A stretch of DNA of 7,891 nt from Rhodospirillales bacterium (lineage in GTDB: Bacteria; Pseudomonadota; Alphaproteobacteria; Rhodospirillales; JAOUPW01), in the NCBI GenBank assembly GCA_029879665.1, contig JAOUPW010000070.1, positions 1-7,891 of the forward strand. The letters are read 5' to 3'. The notes below the pieces were generated by a model. That model had not been told where the DNA came from. It worked only from the letters and a program-made list of their open reading frames with translations, and did not search any database. Made by a program: the position numbers and the translations under genes. This document shows, in pieces, positions 1-5,727 of the stretch. The first letter of the stretch is position 1; each line of letters opens with the position of its first letter.

Positions 1-51
1 TTTTTATTAATTAGACTGACTAAACTGAAATCAACGAGGGAGAGATCACCC

Positions 52-1014
52 ATGAAAAAAATCATCATCATGGCAGCCGCCTTTGCCATCGGCGCGGGCG
101 CCGCCGGACAAGCGTCGGCTCAGAATAAAGAAAATATCGCCTGGGGCGGCTCCAATCCGGGGGGCGTCATGTACTACATGGTCGGCGCCGCTGGCACCAT
201 CATTTCGGAGAAACTGCCCCAGTACAACATCACTCAGGTAACCACGGGCGGGTCCACCGAAAACGCCAAGCGCATCATCAAGGGCGAACTGGACATGGGC
301 ATCGTCTACGGCGCCCATATCTTCATGTCGCAAAAACCCGAAGGCCCGTTCAAAGACGGCGCCAAGGGCACCATGTTCCGGGGCATCGCCAAGGCCTATA
401 AGGGCCCGACCTATTTCGTTACCCTGCCGGGCACCGGCATCAAGTCGATTTCCGACCTCAAGGGCAAAAAGGTTGCGCTTGGACCTCCGGGCTCGGGAAC
501 GGTATTCAACTGCTCCAACATGCTGCGCGCCGTTGGCATGCTGGACGCCATCAAACCTTCCATGATGACTTTCGCCGATGCCGGACGGGCGCTCGGCAAC
601 AACCAGATCGACGCCCTGTGCCAATCATCGGCGCCCGCAGCCGCGGTCAAGGAACTGGCGGAAACCAAGGGCGCGATTGTGCTGCCCTATAGTGGCGACG
701 AAATGAAAAAGATCACCACTAAATATCCCTTTTACAACAAGGGCACCATGCCCGCGACCACCTACAAGGGCGTTCCGGCGGTGGATCTTCCCTACCTGAC
801 CGTCTACTGGGTCGCCCATGAACGGGTTTCGCCCAAAGCGGTCGAGGACATCCTCAACCTGGTTTACCAGCCCGAGATCAGGAAACGGCTGAAGGCGGGT
901 CACAAGGCATGGGGTCAGATGGAACCCGATACCAAGAACTTCGAAGCCCTCGGCGTGCCCATGCACCCGGGTGCCGTGGCCTATTACAAATCCAAGGGGC
1001 TGTGGAACAAGTAA
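52..1014 (+). CDS. TAXI family TRAP transporter solute-binding protein
   Basis: Periplasmic binding subunit that captures a solute and hands it to the membrane permease encoded just downstream. The 320-residue length is usual for TAXI proteins. Residues 1-23 form a Sec signal peptide (KK, a hydrophobic Ala/Ile/Gly core, then an A-S-A cleavage motif before Q24). The mature protein opens with the family pattern 'WGGSNPGGVMYYMVGA' (31-46), followed by 'TTGGSTENAKRI' (64-75) and the central 'LGPPGSGTVFNCSNMLRAVGM' segment (about 143-163), which in this family corresponds to the PGSGT ligand-binding loop. The start is set by a strong Shine-Dalgarno, GAGGGAGAG at 36-44, 7 nt before the ATG. A terminator follows the gene, so it is probably made in excess over the permease, as is normal for binding proteins. 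The ligand cannot be read from the sequence; characterised TAXI proteins bind glutamate or other small carboxylates. The family call is secure and the substrate unknown. Confidence 0.95.
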   Translation: MKKIIIMAAAFAIGAGAAGQASAQNKENIAWGGSNPGGVMYYMVGAAGTIISEKLPQYNITQVTTGGSTENAKRIIKGELDMGIVYGAHIFMSQKPEGPFKDGAKGTMFRGIAKAYKGPTYFVTLPGTGIKSISDLKGKKVALGPPGSGTVFNCSNMLRAVGMLDAIKPSMMTFADAGRALGNNQIDALCQSSAPAAAVKELAETKGAIVLPYSGDEMKKITTKYPFYNKGTMPATTYKGVPAVDLPYLTVYWVAHERVSPKAVEDILNLVYQPEIRKRLKAGHKAWGQMEPDTKNFEALGVPMHPGAVAYYKSKGLWNK

Positions 1015-1041
1015 TCCTTTTCCCTTAGGTCGCTTCACTTC

Positions 1042-1081
1042 GGGCCGCTCTGGCAACTTTGCCCGGGCGGCCCTTTTTTTT
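1042..1081 (+). terminator. Intrinsic terminator between binding protein and permease
   Basis: A near-perfect hairpin is followed by eight T. The outer arm GGGCCGCTC (1042-1050) pairs with GGGCGGCCC (1065-1073) through one G-T wobble. A T/C mismatch (1051/1064) follows, then an inner 4 bp stem GGCA/TGCC closes a 4 nt loop (1056-1059). The T tract is 1074-1081. It lies 28 nt after the binding-protein stop and 29 nt before the permease ATG. Since both genes belong to one transporter, it most likely acts as a partial terminator that sets their expression ratio; a separate permease promoter in the remaining 29 nt would be cramped. Confidence 0.88.
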
Positions 1082-1110
1082 AGATTCGATATTTTCCCGA
1101 AGACTGAACA

Positions 1111-3027
1111 ATGATTTCTCTCGCAACGTGGTTTCCACCGGTCAAAGGCAAGAAACGGACTATTTCCGGTTCTTATTCCGTAGTCTACGGGCTGATCGCC
1201 GCCGGCTTTTCTCTTTTCTACCTGTACACCTCGGGCTTCGGTCTGGTTTCCACCGAGACCAACCGCGGCCTTTATCTCATGTTAACGGCGGTGCTCGTCT
1301 TTTTGGGATTTCCCGCCTGGCGCGGCGCGCCCACAAACCGGCCCAGCATTATCGACATCGTCTTTATCATCCTTGCCGTCGCCTCCATCGGCTATTGGAT
1401 GGACCAGTACGTGCCTTACGCCATGTTCCGGGTCAGCGACCCCAACCAATGGGATCTGACCATGGGAGTGATCGCCATCGTCGTGGTGCTGGAAACCAGC
1501 CGCCGGGTGCTGGGCCTGGCCATTCCCATTATTTGCATCCTGTTTCTGATGCAGCTTTATTTCGGGCCGTACCTTCCGGGCAAGCTCAGCCATTCCGGAA
1601 TGCCGGTAGACCGAATCGTCGAATTCACCTTCTCGACGCAAGAGGCCATGTTCGGCGTGGTCACCGCCACCTTCGCCACCTTCGTCTTTCCCTTCATGAT
1701 CTTTGGCGCTTTTTTGGAGCGAAGCGGCGCCGGTACCTTTTTCATGGATCTGGCAACGGCGCTGACCGGGCAATGGCGTGGCGGGCCGGCCAAAATCGCC
1801 ACCCTCAGTTCGGCCCTCTTCGGCTCCATTTCCGGCTCGTCGGTCGCCAACGTGGTGGCCTCGGGCGCCTTCACCATCCCGATGATGAAGCGCATCGGCT
1901 TCAAGCCCCATATCGCCGGCGGGATCGAAGCCATTGCCTCCACCGGCGGACAGGTCATGCCGCCGATCATGGGTGCCGGTGTCTTCATCCTGGCGACCCT
2001 GACCCAGACCGAATATCTGAGCATCGCCATGATGAACGTGATCCCGGCGATCCTGTTTTTTATCTTCGTGCTGCTGATGGTCGATCTGGAAGCGATGCGT
2101 AGCGGGCTCAAGGGGCTGCCGGTCGAGGAAATTCCCAAGCTGGGAGACGTGCTGCGCCGGGGATGGCATTTCTTTATCCCGCTGGTGGTCGTCATCGGCC
2201 TGCTGTTCAACGGCTTCTCGCCGGATTTCGGCGCTTTCTGGGGAACCGTGTCGGCGTTGGCGTTGTCGTGGCTGCGCAAGGACACGGCCATGGGACCGCG
2301 CGACATTTTCCATGGATTGATTTCCGGCGCCCATAACAACACTTCGGCGGGTGCCGCCATCGGCAGCCTCGGCGTGATCATCGGCGGCATTATCCTGTCC
2401 GGCCTGGGGCTGAAGTTTTCCGCCGTGCTGGTGGAATTCGCCGGCGGCAATCTGCTTCTCACCGTCTCCATCGTCACCATCATTTCGGTGATCATCGGTA
2501 TGGGCAGTTCCACTACCGGCTCTTACATCATTCTCGCCGTCGTCGCCGCCCCCGCGCTGATCCAACTGGGTGTGCCGGAAGTCCCGGCCCATCTGGTGGT
2601 GTTTTACGCCGCGTGTCTGTCCAACATCACACCGCCGGTGTGTGTTTCGGCATTCGCCGCCGCTGCCATCGCCAAGGCCGACCCCATGCAGACCGGATTT
2701 TCCGCCCTAAAATTCGGCACCACCCTGGTATTGGTACCGTTCAGCTTTGTCTATGTGCCGGAGTTGTTGCTGCAGGGAACCCCCCTTGAGATTGCCTTTG
2801 CCGCCGCCTGTTATTTGATCGGCTATGCGGCGCTGGCCATTGCCATCCAGGGGATCGAGTTTTTCGTCGGCCCGGTCAGCCTCGCGCGCCGGGCGCTGTT
2901 CCTGGCCGCCGCCGTCTGCTTCCTGCTGCCCATGATCGTGTGGCTGAAAGGGGTGGGCCTGCTGCTGCTGCTGGCGGCCTGGGGTCCGACCCTGAAGGAA
3001 AGGCGCCGCGAACGCGAAACCGCCTAA
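1111..3027 (+). CDS. TRAP transporter permease, fused 4TM/12TM (TAXI type)
   Basis: Inner-membrane component of a TAXI TRAP transporter; it moves the solute delivered by the binding protein, driven by an ion gradient. At 638 residues it has the usual length for the fused form, in which the small DctQ-like and large DctM-like subunits are one chain. The first ~150 residues hold several hydrophobic helices (about 23-40, 53-70, 79-95, 117-150), matching the small subunit. The DctM part shows the conserved run starting 'FGSISGSSVANVVASGAF' (237-254), 'ASTGGQVMPPIMGAG' (276-290), a repeat-like second half with 'GMGSSTTGSYIILAVVAAPA' (463-482), and 'CLSNITPPVCVSAFAAAAIA' (502-521). The tail is basic (KERRRERETA) and probably cytoplasmic. 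The Shine-Dalgarno is weak (GAAG at 1099-1102). The stop codon overlaps that of the convergent thioesterase gene, so the transcript has no terminator of its own at this end. Confidence 0.95.
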   Translation: MISLATWFPPVKGKKRTISGSYSVVYGLIAAGFSLFYLYTSGFGLVSTETNRGLYLMLTAVLVFLGFPAWRGAPTNRPSIIDIVFIILAVASIGYWMDQYVPYAMFRVSDPNQWDLTMGVIAIVVVLETSRRVLGLAIPIICILFLMQLYFGPYLPGKLSHSGMPVDRIVEFTFSTQEAMFGVVTATFATFVFPFMIFGAFLERSGAGTFFMDLATALTGQWRGGPAKIATLSSALFGSISGSSVANVVASGAFTIPMMKRIGFKPHIAGGIEAIASTGGQVMPPIMGAGVFILATLTQTEYLSIAMMNVIPAILFFIFVLLMVDLEAMRSGLKGLPVEEIPKLGDVLRRGWHFFIPLVVVIGLLFNGFSPDFGAFWGTVSALALSWLRKDTAMGPRDIFHGLISGAHNNTSAGAAIGSLGVIIGGIILSGLGLKFSAVLVEFAGGNLLLTVSIVTIISVIIGMGSSTTGSYIILAVVAAPALIQLGVPEVPAHLVVFYAACLSNITPPVCVSAFAAAAIAKADPMQTGFSALKFGTTLVLVPFSFVYVPELLLQGTPLEIAFAAACYLIGYAALAIAIQGIEFFVGPVSLARRALFLAAAVCFLLPMIVWLKGVGLLLLLAAWGPTLKERRRERETA

Positions 3028-3458
3028 CCCCCGAAGCGTTCACAGATGGCGCGAATGGCGTCCGGCACCGGTACCGGTTTTTCCGTTTCCCGGGCGACGA
3101 AGACATGAACGATATGCCCGGTCGCCGCCGGCGCCTCATGGCCCTGGGAAAACAGGGCGATGTCATAGGTCAGGCTGGAATTGCCGATTTTTTCCACCCT
3201 GAGGCCGCCTTCGACCACGTCCGGGAAGGACAGCGGCCGGCGAAAGCGGCAGAGCGATTCCACCGTCAGCGGATAAATCGGATCGGTCATCCAGTCGAGG
3301 CCGCATTCATCCATCATGAAGTGAATGCTCAGGGCTTCGATGTAGCGGTAGTAGAGCACGTTGTTGACATGCCCCATCTGGTCGTTATCGCCCCAGCGCG
3401 TCGGAATCGAAAGAAAAAAGGGAAACGCTTCCCGCGTCAGGAATTCTTTATTGCTCAT
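3024..3458 (-). CDS. Acyl-CoA thioesterase, 4HBT hotdog family (downstream paralogue)
   Basis: Small hotdog-fold enzyme of 144 residues, expected to hydrolyse an acyl-CoA thioester in the cytoplasm. The family signature is clear: 'TRWGDNDQMGHVNNVLYYRY' at 20-39, with D26 in the D-x-x-G-H-V-N-N position of the catalytic Asp of 4HBT/FadM/YbgC enzymes. Further shared features are 'ESLCRF' and 'GNSS' mid-protein and 'HVFV' near the end. The reading frame extends upstream, but that part overlaps the preceding gene and is Arg-rich. The start at 3458 is preferred because it has a GAGGG Shine-Dalgarno and forms an ATGA overlap with the upstream stop, implying translational coupling. It is about 45-50% identical by eye to its upstream neighbour. 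The TAG stop overlaps the TRAP permease TAA stop by 4 bp on the opposite strand. The acyl substrate is unknown. Confidence 0.9.
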   Translation of the reverse strand: MSNKEFLTREAFPFFLSIPTRWGDNDQMGHVNNVLYYRYIEALSIHFMMDECGLDWMTDPIYPLTVESLCRFRRPLSFPDVVEGGLRVEKIGNSSLTYDIALFSQGHEAPAATGHIVHVFVARETEKPVPVPDAIRAICERFGG

Positions 3459-3904
3459 CTTGCCCTCTCGTCTTTCTGGATGCGCATCAGCGCTTCGCGG
3501 ATCTTGGCCGGCACCGGAACCGGGGTGTTGGTTTTCCGGTCGACGAAGACATGGACAAAATGGCCGGCGGCGGCGGCTTCGTCCATGCCGCCCTTGAAGA
3601 TTCCGATTTCGTAGCGCACCGAGGAATTGCCCAGCGCCCCCACGCGCAGCCCGGCTTCTATTTTTTCCGGATGCGTGATGGAGGTTTTGAATCGGCACAA
3701 CGTTTCGACGGCGACGCCGATGACCGGATCGGAAAAGGGATTGAATCCGCCTTCTTCCATCAGATAGTTGTTCACCACCGTGTCGAAGTAGGAATAGTAG
3801 GTGACGTTGTTGACGTGGCCGTAGAGGTCGTTGTCGGCCCAGCGGGTCTGGATGGAGGTGAAATAGGGATAGTTTCCGCGATTTTCAGGCGTGTCTGCGT
3901 GCAT
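3455..3904 (-). CDS. Acyl-CoA thioesterase, 4HBT hotdog family (upstream paralogue)
   Basis: First gene of a tandem thioesterase pair, 149 residues. The signature 'TRWADNDLYGHVNNVTYYSY' lies at 20-39, again with D26 as the presumed catalytic Asp. 'ETLCRF', 'GLRV.ALGNSS', 'GHFVHVFVDR' and 'PVPVP' follow in the same order as in the downstream copy, so the two genes are an ancient tandem duplication. The start codon is at 3902-3904 with a GAGG Shine-Dalgarno five nt upstream. The pair most likely forms one transcript starting somewhere in 3905-4080. Diverged residues between signature and C-terminus (for example YFDTVVNNYLMEEGG against YIEALSIHFMMDECG) line the region that in hotdog enzymes helps shape the acyl pocket, so different substrate ranges, or a hetero-oligomer, are possible. 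That is inference; the family assignment is firm. Confidence 0.9.
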   Translation of the reverse strand: MHADTPENRGNYPYFTSIQTRWADNDLYGHVNNVTYYSYFDTVVNNYLMEEGGFNPFSDPVIGVAVETLCRFKTSITHPEKIEAGLRVGALGNSSVRYEIGIFKGGMDEAAAAGHFVHVFVDRKTNTPVPVPAKIREALMRIQKDERAR

Positions 3905-3956
3905 GCCGGCCTCGGAGGCGCTGTCAAAATATTGAAATAAAGAGCAATTCCGGTTT

Positions 3957-4008
3957 CACAAAAAATTCGGGGCCGCCTTGCCCAGCGGCCCCTTTTTTTA
4001 ATTTTGTG
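3957..4008. terminator. Bidirectional hairpin terminator
   Basis: A perfect 8 bp GC stem, GGGGCCGC (3969-3976) with GCGGCCCC (3985-3992), encloses an 8 nt loop. On the + strand it is followed by seven T (3993-3999). On the - strand it is followed by GAATTTTTT. Outside the GC stem, CACAAAA (3957-3963) is complementary to TTTTGTG (4002-4008), making the whole 52 bp element nearly symmetric, as in two-way terminators. No + strand gene ends nearby except the TRAP permease 940 bp to the left, so on that strand it probably ends permease read-through. On the - strand it would stop transcripts heading for the thioesterases or end a small RNA. The GC arms resemble those of the terminator at 1042-1081. 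Confidence 0.8.
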
Positions 4009-4054
4009 CCTCAAACCTGTTAAACTCGCCGTTTTCTCGATCGAGTGCAGAGAC

Positions 4055-4082
4055 TGTATCAGGCCCTTCGCGGCTCGGTCAA
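4055..4082 (-). promoter_or_regulatory. Weak promoter candidate reading toward the thioesterases
   Basis: On the minus strand TTGACC (4082-4077) matches the -35 consensus in five of six bases. Sixteen bases further comes GATACA (4060-4055), a poor -10 (three of six). The palindrome CTCGATCGAG (4045-4036) would sit just after the start site and could be an operator. A transcript from here would meet the hairpin at 4008-3957 before reaching the first thioesterase gene. Only the -35 is convincing. Confidence 0.28.
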
Positions 4083-4119
4083 GGGGTCCCGTTTTTTGGC
4101 GGAAATACAAGGATTTTTC

Positions 4120-4147
4120 AAAAAAAAGCCGCCTCCGAAGAGGCGGC
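4120..4147 (-). terminator. Intrinsic terminator with UUCG loop
   Basis: Read on the minus strand, GCCGCCTC (4147-4140) pairs perfectly with GAGGCGGC (4135-4128) around a TTCG tetraloop. Eight T follow (complement of the A run 4127-4120). A C(UUCG)G-closed 8 bp GC stem followed by U8 is a textbook strong terminator. The nearest minus-strand gene upstream is DUF1192, whose stop is about 180 nt away. It therefore ends either a long DUF1192 3' UTR or a separate short RNA made from 4149-4324. Confidence 0.88.
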
Positions 4148-4324
4148 TAGAGTTTAACAGGGAGGCATCAAAAAGATGAGACGAAAGGGCGGTCATAAGA
4201 CACACCTAGCCTCATCCATCTTCAACATTGATGTAGGGGGTTTAAAAAATAATTAACGGCCAAATAACCCGCGTTTATACTGAAATTTCGACATGAACAG
4301 TTGACGGGGATAAAATAATAATTG

Positions 4325-4507
4325 TTATTTTTTAAAAAACGATTCGGCGCCGTCGCGCGCCTTTTCCTTTGCCAATATTGCGGTCCGGACACGCTTGATT
4401 TCAGCTTCCAGCTCGGCGATGTATTCTCCCAGCGCCTCGATGGACATGACTTCCAGGTTCTTCTGTTCAGTTTTGGCCTTGACCGGCTCCAGATCGTCCG
4501 TATCCAT
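4325..4507 (-). CDS. DUF1192 family small coiled-coil protein
   Basis: A 60-residue protein of unknown function. An acidic start (MDTDDLEPVKAK) leads to a helix-prone, coiled-coil-like core, 'IEALGEYIAELEAEIKRVRT' (23-42), and a tail 'KARDGAESFFKK' (49-60). The spaced 'L..YI..LEAEI.R...' pattern and the 'SFFKK'-type ending are what I recall of DUF1192, a short alphaproteobacterial family of this length. The ATG at 4505-4507 is preferred over an internal Met at residue 21 because an AAGGGGAG Shine-Dalgarno lies about 8 nt upstream. It is transcribed divergently from the quinone oxidoreductase gene with 92 bp between starts, an arrangement I recognise from other alphaproteobacteria. No enzymatic motif is visible; a scaffold or protein-interaction role is only a guess. 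Confidence 0.85.
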   Translation of the reverse strand: MDTDDLEPVKAKTEQKNLEVMSIEALGEYIAELEAEIKRVRTAILAKEKARDGAESFFKK

Positions 4508-4599
4508 AGGACTGTCTCCCCTTGAAGTATTGAGCCATTATAATACTTAAATTCCTTGATAATACTGAAACCTCTTGCCCCAAGCCATACGGAACCGCC
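4508..4599. promoter_or_regulatory. Divergent promoter region with palindromic TATAAT
   Basis: This 92 bp AT-rich gap must drive DUF1192 leftward and the quinone oxidoreductase rightward. ATTATAAT (4537-4544) is its own reverse complement, so it offers a perfect TATAAT on both strands. It lies inside an inverted repeat, AAGTATT (4525-4531) and AATACTT (4542-4548), and a third similar half-site, AATACTG, is at 4561-4567. No good -35 hexamer sits at standard spacing on either strand, which may mean that an activator is used or that the true -10 is elsewhere (GATAAT at 4559-4564 is an alternative on +). Confidence 0.5.
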
Positions 4600-5598
4600 A
4601 TGCCCCAAAGCGAAACCATGACCTGCATCGAGATTTCCGAACCCGGCGGACCCGAGGTTCTAATCCCTGCCTCCCGTCCCTGTCCCCGGCCCGGCCCCGG
4701 CGAAGTCCTGATCCGCGTCGTCGCCGCCGGCGTCAACCGCCCCGATGTCTTCCAGCGCAAGGGTTTTTACCCACCGCCGGAGGGCGCTTCCGATATTCCG
4801 GGCCTGGAAATCGCCGGCGAGATCGTCGAACTGGGCACCGATGCGGGCGGCTGGCAGGTGGGGGACACCGTCTGCGCCCTGGTTTCGGGGGGCGGCTACG
4901 CCGAATACTGCACCGCCCCCGCCCTCCAGTGCCTGCCCGTGCCCAAGGGCCTGAGCCTGGTGGAAGCAGCGGCCCTGCCGGAAACCTTCTTCACGGTCTG
5001 GACCAATGTTTTCGAGCGTGGCCGCCTCCAGCCCGGAGAAACCCTGCTGGTCCACGGCGGTTCCAGCGGCATCGGCACCACCGCCATCCAGATGGCGTCC
5101 CGCCTGGGCTCGCGCGTCATGGCGACGGCGGGCAGTGCGGAAAAATGCGCAGCCTGTGTACGCCTGGGCGCCGAGCGCGCGGTCAACTACCACGAGGAGG
5201 ATTTCGTCGCCGCCGCCAAGGAATTCGGCGGGAAAGCCGGAGGGATCGACGTCATCCTGGACATGGTCGGCGGCGATTACGTGGCCCGGAATCTGGAGTC
5301 CCTGGCGATCGAGGGCCGCCTGGTGCAGATCGCTTTCCTCAGGAAATCCAAGGTCGAACTGGATCTTCAGCCCGTAATGCGCAAGCGCCTGACCCTCACC
5401 GGATCCACGCTCAGGCCCCGCTCCGTTGCCGAAAAAGGGGCCATCGCCCAGGCCCTGGAAGCGAAAATCTGGCCGCTGGTCGAACAGGGCGAAATCCGCC
5501 CGCTGATCCACGCCACCTTCCCTCTCGCCCGCGCGGCGGATGCCCACGCCCTGATGGAAAGTAACGCCCATATTGGAAAAATCATCCTCGAAGTTTGA
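4600..5598 (+). CDS. NAD(P)H-quinone oxidoreductase, PIG3/zeta-crystallin-like MDR family
   Basis: Zinc-independent medium-chain dehydrogenase/reductase, 332 residues, predicted to reduce quinones with NADPH in the cytosol. The N-terminal GroES-like domain has 'EPGGPEVL' (14-21), 'GEVLIRVVAAGVNRPD' (34-49) and 'IPGLEIAGEIVELG' (66-79). The Rossmann domain has the nucleotide loop 'VHGGSSGIGTTAIQMA' (151-166) and 'VILDMVGGDY' (218-227). The C-terminal ending 'HATFPLARAADAHALMESNAHIGKIIL' (304-330) is typical of the PIG3 subgroup. No structural-zinc cysteine cluster is present, in line with quinone oxidoreductases rather than alcohol dehydrogenases. The start is uncertain: the ATG at 4600 has only a weak GGA upstream, and Met7 (4618) would give the more usual family N-terminus. 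It lies between DUF1192 and DUF1013. The physiological substrate is unknown; enoyl or quinone substrates are both possible. Confidence 0.92.
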   Translation: MPQSETMTCIEISEPGGPEVLIPASRPCPRPGPGEVLIRVVAAGVNRPDVFQRKGFYPPPEGASDIPGLEIAGEIVELGTDAGGWQVGDTVCALVSGGGYAEYCTAPALQCLPVPKGLSLVEAAALPETFFTVWTNVFERGRLQPGETLLVHGGSSGIGTTAIQMASRLGSRVMATAGSAEKCAACVRLGAERAVNYHEEDFVAAAKEFGGKAGGIDVILDMVGGDYVARNLESLAIEGRLVQIAFLRKSKVELDLQPVMRKRLTLTGSTLRPRSVAEKGAIAQALEAKIWPLVEQGEIRPLIHATFPLARAADAHALMESNAHIGKIILEV

Positions 5599-5727
5599 CT
5601 AAACACCCAGGTTTTAGGCCTTTAGGTTCGCTTAGCGCTTTACCCGGAGCGGCAAATGAATTAGGTGTTCTCCCCTCGGGCGCCGGCATTGGCGCCATAT
5701 CATGTCATCCTGGACGGGATTTTTTAG
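5599..5727 (+). promoter_or_regulatory. Leader of the TrcR-like gene with a GGCGCC hairpin
   Basis: This 129 bp gap separates the quinone oxidoreductase from the regulator gene. Two palindromic GGCGCC copies (5679-5684 and 5691-5696) enclose GGCATT and would form a compact hairpin 31 nt before the start codon. TTTAGG is repeated at 5613-5618 and 5621-5626. No terminator with a T tract and no convincing -35/-10 pair is seen, so the two genes may share a transcript. Confidence 0.35.

Larger units (their letters stand above)
4016..4161. repeat. 12 bp perfect inverted repeat flanking 122 bp
   Basis: CCTGTTAAACTC at 4016-4027 and its exact reverse complement GAGTTTAACAGG at 4150-4161 enclose a minus-strand terminator and a promoter candidate. 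No transposase gene and no target-site duplication is visible: the bases just outside differ. Candidate meanings are a pair of sites for one DNA-binding protein, two RNA segments that pair across a long loop, or a relic of a small mobile unit. The sequence alone does not choose between them. Confidence 0.6.
3905..4324. other. 420 bp non-coding region with hairpins and an inverted repeat
   Basis: No convincing protein gene lies here. From left to right it holds: the thioesterase leader (3905-3956); a large symmetric hairpin (3957-4008); one copy of a 12 bp inverted repeat (4016-4027); a CTCGATCGAG palindrome (4036-4045); a weak minus-strand promoter candidate (4055-4082); a minus-strand terminator (4120-4147); the second repeat copy (4150-4161); and an AT-richer stretch to the DUF1192 stop, ending in an AT hairpin with arms AAAATAA (4312-4318) and TTATTTT (4325-4331). 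The AT content of 4240-4330 is well above that of the flanking genes. A 26-codon + strand frame at 4176-4256 with GGGAGG 10 nt upstream is not supported by anything else. The region could encode one or two short minus-strand RNAs. Confidence 0.6.

Noticed and set aside
1..51. Promoter for the TAXI binding-protein gene
   Set aside because: Only 51 bp are available; the ribosome-binding site is clear but no -35/-10 pair can be supported before the window edge.
1282..2592. Long minus-strand frames opposite the TRAP permease (436 and 318 codons)
   Set aside because: The products are His/Asp/Gly/Gln- or Arg/Pro/Met-rich shadows of the permease; the + frame carries unmistakable DctM motifs.
2940..3940. 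Long + strand open frames antisense to the thioesterases
   Set aside because: They mirror the two genuine hotdog genes, have no recognisable domain or ribosome-binding site, and reflect the scarcity of stops in GC-rich antisense frames.
3772..4110. 112-codon minus-strand frame crossing the thioesterase start
   Set aside because: It overlaps the thioesterase gene and both arms of a terminator hairpin, and ends in low-complexity Ser/Thr/Pro sequence.
4016..4161. The inverted repeat as ends of an insertion sequence or MITE
   Set aside because: Flanking bases give no target duplication, the interior has no transposase, and the ends are not a recognised IS family; kept only as an unexplained repeat.
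4176..4256. 26-codon + strand frame (MRRKGGHKTHL...) preceded by GGGAGG
   Set aside because: Spacing of 10 nt is long, the peptide resembles nothing I know, and it sits in an AT-rich stretch with no promoter or coding signature.
4301..4329. TTGACG plus AT-rich sequence as a + strand promoter antisense to DUF1192
   Set aside because: No acceptable -10 lies 16-18 bp away; the AT-rich tract alone is not enough.
4660..5571. 303-codon minus-strand frame opposite the quinone oxidoreductase
   Set aside because: The composition is that of an antisense shadow (Gly/Asp/Gln-rich, no domain), and the + frame is a clear MDR enzyme.
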